The notes beneath the pieces are model-generated. The model did not search any database and had not been told where the DNA came from. It was given only the letters and a program-made list of their open reading frames with translations. Below are positions 1-4,774 of a stretch of 6,955 nt of DNA, piece after piece. A program made the position numbers and the translations under genes. Within the stretch, counting starts at the first letter, position 1. Each line of letters starts with the position of its first letter. This stretch comes from JBEVNX01 sp040507895 (GTDB lineage Bacteria > Desulfobacterota > Binatia > JACPRU01): NCBI GenBank assembly GCA_040507895.1, contig JBEVNX010000092.1:1-6955 (forward strand). The letters run 5' to 3'.

Positions 1-1042
1 TTCCGCGGAGAAGCTGAAAGACCTCCAGCAGCAGATCGAACGCACGGAGCGAGAGACTCAGTCGATCGAAAAGAAGGCCGAGAGCGTGCTCGGCGAGATC
101 GAGGCGCTCGATCGGTCGATCGCTACACGAGAGCGGCGGGTGAAGGATCTCGCCGCGGCGATTCGCTCGGCGCAGGCGAGCCTGGAAGCCGCCGAGAGCA
201 AGGTCGCCGATCTCGACGCGCAGTTACCGCGCCTGCGGGCGGCCTTTGCGGCACGGGCGCGTGGGCTCTACCGCCTGACGCTGCGCGGCCCTGCGCCGCT
301 CGTTTTCCAGACGCCGCGGGAGTTGACGGAAGCGCTGCGCTATCGGCGCAGCCTCGAGGCGGTGCTGGCTTACGATCACGACCTCGCCGAGGAGCTCCGA
401 CGCAACCGAGCCGACGCCGATGCCGCGCGCCAGCAGGCAGCGGAGCAGGCGACCGCGCTCGCCGCTCGGAGCGAGGAGAGCAAGCGCGAGATCGCCGCGT
501 CGCGGACCGAGCGAAGCTCGAAGAGGACGCTGCTCGCCTCGTTGCGGGGGGAAGGTCAGAAGCACAACCGTCTCCTCGCGGAGCTCAAGTCAGCGGCCGA
601 GAAGCTGCGTGAGCTGATCGAGAGCGAAGAGGCCGCTGCCCGCACCGCGCCTTTTCGGCCGCCGCCGGGAGAAGCGGCGCACATGACCACGCCGCTGCAC
701 GTTGCCGCGGGGTCGGTGAGCACGGCGCGCAACGGCGTCGAGATCCGCGCACCGGCGGGAACGCCGGTCCAGGCGGTAAGGGCAGGGCGCGTGGTCTACG
801 CGGGCTGGTTCACCGGCTACGGCAAGATGGTCATCGTGGACCACGGCGAGCGCCTCTACTCCGTGTACGGCTATGCGAGTGATCTCCTAGTCGAAGCGGG
901 CCGCGTCGTGGCCGAAGGTGCCTCCATCGCCACGGTCGGGACAACCGGCCCCGTGTCTTCGCCGAGCCTCTACTTCGAGATCCGCGACCACGGCGTCCCG
1001 CGCGATCCCACGGTTTACATTCCCGCTCTTTCGCGCAAGTGA
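1..1042 (+). CDS. envC: Murein hydrolase activator, EnvC-like (5' end missing)
   Basis: In known systems this is a periplasmic protein that is recruited by FtsEX and switches on N-acetylmuramoyl-L-alanine amidases for daughter-cell separation. The frame is open from base 2 with no stop, so the true start and signal peptide lie to the left; an in-frame GTG at 86 falls inside the coiled coil and is not a credible start. Of 346 visible residues, about the first 215 are a heptad-rich, Glu/Arg/Gln-rich coiled coil that begins LKDLQQQIERTE, typical of EnvC just after its signal peptide. Residues about 243-340 are a LytM/M23 fold (NGVEIRAPAGTPV, GYGKMVIVDHG, SVYGYAS, PSLYFEIRDHG, DP). All four zinc-ligand positions are changed: R243 and E247 replace the HxxxD pair, and Y291 and Y324 replace the later histidines. 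That predicts no hydrolase activity, as in E. coli EnvC, which has the same YGY and SLYFEIR. The linker before the LytM domain is short. A degenerate M23 protein of another subfamily is the alternative. Confidence 0.88.
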   Translation, partial: SAEKLKDLQQQIERTERETQSIEKKAESVLGEIEALDRSIATRERRVKDLAAAIRSAQASLEAAESKVADLDAQLPRLRAAFAARARGLYRLTLRGPAPLVFQTPRELTEALRYRRSLEAVLAYDHDLAEELRRNRADADAARQQAAEQATALAARSEESKREIAASRTERSSKRTLLASLRGEGQKHNRLLAELKSAAEKLRELIESEEAAARTAPFRPPPGEAAHMTTPLHVAAGSVSTARNGVEIRAPAGTPVQAVRAGRVVYAGWFTGYGKMVIVDHGERLYSVYGYASDLLVEAGRVVAEGASIATVGTTGPVSSPSLYFEIRDHGVPRDPTVYIPALSRK

Positions 1043-1099
1043 CGGGGCGAGGCCACTGCGGGAACGAGCGTGACGTGTCGTGCAGTTCCTTTGGACGCG

Positions 1100-1124
1100 G
1101 CGCGCGCTGAGAGCACCCGCGCGC
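1100..1124. repeat. GC-only inverted repeat between the envC-like gene and lysS
   Basis: A perfect 7-base stem pairs 1100-1106 (GCGCGCG) with 1118-1124 (CGCGCGC) around an 11-base loop. It lies 57 bases after the envC-like stop and about 50 bases before lysS. No T-run follows, so it is not a standard intrinsic terminator. It could still be a weak or factor-assisted one, an RNA processing structure, or chance in GC-rich DNA. The rest of the 1043-1176 gap shows no gene. Confidence 0.3.
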
Positions 1125-1139
1125 ACCGGCCTGACTACG

Positions 1140-1168
1140 TTGACTGCCTGAGACCCCTCCGTTAAGAC
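1140..1168 (+). promoter_or_regulatory. Weak sigma70-like promoter candidate before lysS
   Basis: TTGACT at 1140-1145 matches the -35 consensus in five of six positions. A 17-base spacer follows, then TAAGAC at 1163-1168, which matches the -10 consensus in only three of six. Transcription would start at about 1175, almost on the lysS ATG, and give a nearly leaderless message. This would fit the absence of a Shine-Dalgarno sequence before lysS. The -10 box is poor, so this is a suggestion only. Confidence 0.2.
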
Positions 1169-1176
1169 ACGCATGG

Positions 1177-2661
1177 ATGCCCGATTCCGCCAGTGATCTG
1201 GTCGGCGCGCGACGGCGGAAGCTCGAGGCCCTGCGCGCGTCTGGCGGCGCGCCCTATCCCAACGATTTCACGCCGTCCGCCACGACCGGCGAGCTGCGCT
1301 CGCGGTGGGGCGACGTCGACGCGGAGCGACTGGAGAAGGAGAAGCCGGAAGCCCGGATCGCCGGGCGTATCGTCGGCATGCGAGACTTCGGAAAGGCCGC
1401 GTTCCTGCACTTGCAGGATCGTGCCGGACGGTTGCAAGTCTACGTCAAGCGCGAGGAGCTCGGCGAGGACGGCTTCGAGGCCTTTCAACACACGGACGGG
1501 GGTGACATCGTCGCGGTCGAAGGGCGGCTGTTCCGCACCCGGACCGGTGAGCTCACGATGGCGGCGCGAAGGCTTCGCGTGCTCGCCAAATCGCTTCGAC
1601 CGCTTCCGGAGAAGTGGCACGGCCTCGCCGATACCGAGATCCGTTACCGGCAGCGCTATCTCGACCTGATCGCCAACCCGGAGGTCGCGGATGTCTTTCG
1701 CAAGCGCGCCGCGATCCTGCAGAAGATCCGCGAGTACTTCGTGAGGCGAGACTTCGTGGAGGCCGAAACGCCGATGATGCAGCCGGTGGCGGGTGGGGCT
1801 GCGGCTCGGCCGTTCGTGACTCACCACAACGCGCTGGACCTTGATCTCTACTTGCGGATCGCGCCCGAGCTCTACTTGAAGCGGCTCGTGGTGGGCGGGT
1901 TCGAGCGCGTGTTCGAGCTGTCGCGTGTGTTTCGTAACGAAGGCGTGTCTACGCAGCACAATCCGGAGTTCACGCTGCTGGAATTCTACATGGCGTACGC
2001 CGATTACCGCCGGCTCATGGAGGTCACCGAGGAGCTCTTCTGCGAGCTCGCGCACGAGATCGCCGGGGGGCTACGTCTGCGCTGGGGCGAGCACGATGTC
2101 GATCTGACCCCTCCCTGGAAACGCCTCACGCTCCGCGACGCCGTGTGCCGCCATGCGGGGGCGGAGCCGCGTGATCTGGCCTCGCTCGACTCGCTGCGCG
2201 CCTTCGCTGCGAGCCGCGGCGTGGATCTCGCCCCCGCTTGGGGCGCCGGCAAGATCCTGCTCGAGCTCTTCGAGAAGTTCGCCGAGCGCCGGCTCGTTTC
2301 TCCGACGTTCATCCTCGGCTATCCCGTGGAGGTCTCGCCGCTCGCCCGGCGCAACGTCGACGACCCCGAGATCACCGACCGCTTCGAGCTGTTCATCGCC
2401 GGGCGGGAGATGGCGAACGCGTTCTCCGAGCTGAACGATCCCGACGACCAACGCCAGCGCTTCGAGGCACAGGCGCGTGCTCGGGCCGCCGGCGACGAAG
2501 AGGCGCAGCCGATGGACGAGGATTTTCTGCTCGCGCTCGAGCACGCGATGCCGCCGACCGCGGGCGAGGGCGTGGGCATCGATCGGCTGGTGATGATGCT
2601 CACCAATCAAACCTCGATCCGCGACGTCATTCTCTTCCCGCTGCTCCGGCCCCCGGCCTGA
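1177..2661 (+). CDS. lysS: Lysyl-tRNA synthetase, class II
   Basis: This cytoplasmic enzyme attaches lysine to tRNA(Lys), using ATP. Its 494 residues match the usual bacterial class II length of about 500. An N-terminal anticodon-binding OB fold spans about 58-138 (RIAGRIVGMRDFGKAAFLHL). The catalytic core follows, with the LysRS-specific ARPFVTHHNALD (210-221) and LRIAPELYLKRLVVGGFERV (226-245). Motif 2 is FRNEGVSTQHNPEFTLLEFY (252-271). E411 and E418 in GREMANAFSELNDP are the conserved acidic ATP/metal-site residues. Motif 3 is GEGVGIDRLVMML (463-475), followed by the usual SIRDVILFPLLRP end. The ATG at 1177 is chosen because the N-terminus (ARRRKLEALRASGGAPYPNDF) then aligns at normal length. 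No clear Shine-Dalgarno precedes it, and another ATG at 1173 is out of frame. The lolC/E gene begins 12 bases after the stop, which suggests co-transcription. Confidence 0.97.
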   Translation: MPDSASDLVGARRRKLEALRASGGAPYPNDFTPSATTGELRSRWGDVDAERLEKEKPEARIAGRIVGMRDFGKAAFLHLQDRAGRLQVYVKREELGEDGFEAFQHTDGGDIVAVEGRLFRTRTGELTMAARRLRVLAKSLRPLPEKWHGLADTEIRYRQRYLDLIANPEVADVFRKRAAILQKIREYFVRRDFVEAETPMMQPVAGGAAARPFVTHHNALDLDLYLRIAPELYLKRLVVGGFERVFELSRVFRNEGVSTQHNPEFTLLEFYMAYADYRRLMEVTEELFCELAHEIAGGLRLRWGEHDVDLTPPWKRLTLRDAVCRHAGAEPRDLASLDSLRAFAASRGVDLAPAWGAGKILLELFEKFAERRLVSPTFILGYPVEVSPLARRNVDDPEITDRFELFIAGREMANAFSELNDPDDQRQRFEAQARARAAGDEEAQPMDEDFLLALEHAMPPTAGEGVGIDRLVMMLTNQTSIRDVILFPLLRPPA

Positions 2662-2673
2662 GGCGGGCGCCGA

Positions 2674-3936
2674 ATGCGCTACGAGCTGTTCATCAGCCTG
2701 CGCTACCTCCGCGCGAAGCGCCGAGAAGCGTTCATCAGCCTGATCACCTTGATCTCCATCCTAGGCGTGACGATCAGTGTCACGACCCTCGACACCACGC
2801 TCTCCATCATGACGGGCTTCGAGAACGATCTACGTACGCGCATTCTCGGATTCACGCCGCACGTAATCGTCACGAGCTACGGGGGCCCGGTCGCCGATCC
2901 CGCCAAGCTGATGGAGCCCATCCTGCACACGTCGGGCGTGGCCGCGGCGGCGCCCTACGTGTACGTGCAAGCCATGGTATCTTACGGCAACGCGGTCACC
3001 GGTGTGTTCATACGCGGCGTGGAGCCGGAGCGCGCCAACGACGTGGTGGACGTGGCCCGCTTCCTGAAGCACGGGAGCTTCGCCGAGATGGGCAAACCCC
3101 ATACGCTGACGGTTCGCGAGCAGGGGGAGGAGCGGCAGGTGACGCTCTCGGGCGTGGTGATCGGTGTCGAGCTCGCCAAACAGCTCGGCGCGATCGAGGG
3201 CAGCGCGATCACCGTGATCCTGCCCGTTGGCACGCCATCGTCTCTCGGCATGGTGCCGCGCATCAAGCGCTTCGCGGTCGTCGGCCTGTTCGATTCCGGA
3301 ATGGGCGAGTTCGATTCGAGCCTGGTGTACATGGCCCTCTCCGACGCGCAGGCGCTGGTCGGCCTCAAAGGAGCGGTGACCGGCATCGAGATCCGCACAG
3401 ATCGCATCGAGGAGGCTCACTTGGTGGCGTCTCGCCTGGTAAGCGCGGGGATCGGCTTTCCCTACGAGGCGCGCGACTGGATGCAGATGAACCGCAACGT
3501 GTTCATCGCGCTGCGCTTGGAGAAGCTCGTCTATTTCCTCGTGCTCTCCTTGATGCTGGTCGTAGCCGGCTTCTCGATCCTGGCGACGCTCGTCATGGTG
3601 GTGATGGAGAAGCGAAAGGACATCGCGATCTTGAAGTCGATGGGAGCAACCGACGGCTCGATCGCGCGCATCTTCGTATTCAACGGGCTCGTCATCGGCC
3701 TCGTCGGCGCGGTGCTCGGCAATGCGGGGGGGCTAGCGCTCTCGTGGCTGATCTCAAAGTGGAAGCTGCCGCTGCCGCACGGCGTGTTTTTCACCGAGAC
3801 GGTGCCCGTGGAGATCGTCCCCGGATACTTCGTGGCGGTGACGATCGCCGCGTTTCTCGTGTGCCTCTGCGTGACGCTCTATCCCGCCTCGCGGGCCGCA
3901 CGCGTCGCTCCGGTCGACGTCATCCGCTATGAGTGA
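2674..3936 (+). CDS. lolC: Lipoprotein-releasing ABC transporter permease, LolC/LolE family
   Basis: This is the inner-membrane subunit of the Lol transporter, which lifts mature lipoproteins out of the membrane and passes them to LolA. The 420-residue protein has the family layout: TM1 at about 21-46, a large periplasmic domain at about 48-280, then TM2 (286-310), TM3 (335-360) and TM4 (384-404). Hallmarks are ELFISLRYLRAKRREAFISL at the N-terminus, GFENDLRTRILGFTPH after TM1, VMEKRKDIAILKSMGA after TM2 and the terminal YPASRAARVAPVDVIRYE. A loop at 184-200 (PVGTPSSLGMVPRIKRF) resembles the LolC hook that contacts LolA in E. coli. Only one such gene is seen, so it probably forms a homodimer, as in species with a single LolC/E (sometimes called LolF). 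D40 in TM1 is unusual. A GAGG over the lysS stop, 10 bases before the ATG, may be the ribosome binding site. The end overlaps lolD by 8 bases. Confidence 0.93.
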   Translation: MRYELFISLRYLRAKRREAFISLITLISILGVTISVTTLDTTLSIMTGFENDLRTRILGFTPHVIVTSYGGPVADPAKLMEPILHTSGVAAAAPYVYVQAMVSYGNAVTGVFIRGVEPERANDVVDVARFLKHGSFAEMGKPHTLTVREQGEERQVTLSGVVIGVELAKQLGAIEGSAITVILPVGTPSSLGMVPRIKRFAVVGLFDSGMGEFDSSLVYMALSDAQALVGLKGAVTGIEIRTDRIEEAHLVASRLVSAGIGFPYEARDWMQMNRNVFIALRLEKLVYFLVLSLMLVVAGFSILATLVMVVMEKRKDIAILKSMGATDGSIARIFVFNGLVIGLVGAVLGNAGGLALSWLISKWKLPLPHGVFFTETVPVEIVPGYFVAVTIAAFLVCLCVTLYPASRAARVAPVDVIRYE

Positions 3937-4675
3937 AGGTATCGCGCACCAGTCGACCGCGCCCGCGAACGAGGTGACGTCGGTTCCACTCGTTTACGTC
4001 GACGGTCTGGTCAAGCACTATACGGACGCAGGCCGGTTGGTGCGCGTACTCGAGGGCGTGCACCTCGAGGTGAGACCCGCGGAGAAGGTGGCGATCGTCG
4101 GCGAATCCGGCGTCGGCAAGTCCACCCTGCTGCACATCCTCGGCGCGCTCGATCGCCCGACCTCGGGCGTGGTGCGCTACGCGGACGCCGATCTGAATTC
4201 GCTGTCGGCACGAGCGCTGGCCGCGTTCCGCAATCGCGAGATCGGATTCGTGTTTCAGTTCCACCATCTGATGGCGGACCTGACCGCCGAGGAGAACGTG
4301 ATGATGCCGGCCTTGATCGCCGGCTTCGCCTGGGACAGCGCGAGGCGCGAGGCGCGTGAGATCCTCGCTCGGGTCGGCCTGTCCGATCGGCTCGAGCACA
4401 AGCCCGGCGAGCTGTCGGGCGGGGAACAGCAGCGGGTCTCGGTGGCCCGGGCGGTCGTGCTGTCGCCGCGCGTGTTGCTCGCCGACGAGCCCACCGGAAA
4501 TCTCGACCCGGCAACGGGCGAGGAAGTCCAGCGACTCATCATGGAGCTCAACGCGGAACGCGGCGTGGCCCTGATCGTGGTCACGCACAATCCTCGGCTT
4601 GCCGCGGCCATGGATCGGGTGATGCGCCTGCGCGAAGGCCGGCTCGAGCCGGCTGCCGGCGTGGCGCCGGCGTGA
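3929..4675 (+). CDS. lolD: Lipoprotein-releasing system ATP-binding protein LolD
   Basis: This cytoplasmic ABC ATPase powers lipoprotein release by the LolC/E permease encoded just upstream. Its 248 residues contain every nucleotide-binding motif: Walker A GESGVGKST (58-66, K64), Q-loop Q110, signature LSGGEQQRV (162-170), Walker B VLLADE (182-187, E187), D-loop NLD (191-193) and switch H220. FQFHHLM at 109-115 is the stretch that typifies LolD among related MacB/FtsE-like ATPases. About 18 extra residues precede the ABC domain compared with E. coli LolD. A GTG at codon 16 is a possible alternative start, but the ATG inside ATGAGTGA, overlapping the permease stop, is preferred. No Shine-Dalgarno is visible, so translation is probably coupled to the permease gene. 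The overlap and pairing make the functional assignment firm. Confidence 0.95.
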   Translation: MSEGIAHQSTAPANEVTSVPLVYVDGLVKHYTDAGRLVRVLEGVHLEVRPAEKVAIVGESGVGKSTLLHILGALDRPTSGVVRYADADLNSLSARALAAFRNREIGFVFQFHHLMADLTAEENVMMPALIAGFAWDSARREAREILARVGLSDRLEHKPGELSGGEQQRVSVARAVVLSPRVLLADEPTGNLDPATGEEVQRLIMELNAERGVALIVVTHNPRLAAAMDRVMRLREGRLEPAAGVAPA

Positions 4676-4764
4676 ACACGAGGGCACGCGAGCCTGTGCA
4701 AGGGCCGAAGCCTTCGTGCTGTACACCCCAGCAACCTTCTGATACGAGCCGCGAATTTCGTGAA

Positions 4765-4774
4765 CTCAATTGAG
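4765..4774. repeat. 10-base perfect palindrome abutting the bamA start
   Basis: CTCAATTGAG is its own reverse complement and ends at the base before the bamA ATG. A smaller inverted repeat, CGAA-T-TTCG, lies just upstream at 4752-4760. The pocket is AT-richer than its surroundings. This may reflect the need for an unstructured start region, a protein-binding site, or chance. The remainder of the 4676-4774 gap shows no T-run terminator and no recognisable promoter. Confidence 0.3.

Noticed and set aside
86..88. GTG as the start of the EnvC-like gene.
   Set aside because: The same frame is open to the left edge with EnvC-like coiled-coil residues before it, and this start would leave no signal peptide.
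1162..2055. 297-codon minus-strand open frame opposite lysS; similar minus-strand frames occur at 3920-4726 and 4766-5422.
   Set aside because: All are antisense to conserved genes and show no domain or start signal.
2238..3932. 564-codon plus-strand open frame spanning the lysS end and most of the Lol permease gene.
   Set aside because: It overlaps two well-supported genes in another frame, and its translation is Arg-rich without any family motif.
4697..4720. Possible hairpin terminator after lolD (AAGGGCCGAAGCCTT).
   Set aside because: The stem has only five pairs with a bulge, and no T-run follows it.
4673..4774. bamA is in the same frame as lolD with no stop between, so readthrough of the lolD TGA would give a LolD-BamA fusion.
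   Set aside because: A cytoplasmic ATPase fused ahead of a signal peptide makes no sense, the shared frame has a one-in-three chance, and a 33-codon gap without stops is easy in GC-rich DNA.
4710..4774. Possible sigmaE-type promoter before bamA, as in E. coli.
   Set aside because: A TCTGA occurs near 4738, but no GGAACTT-like element lies at the right distance upstream.
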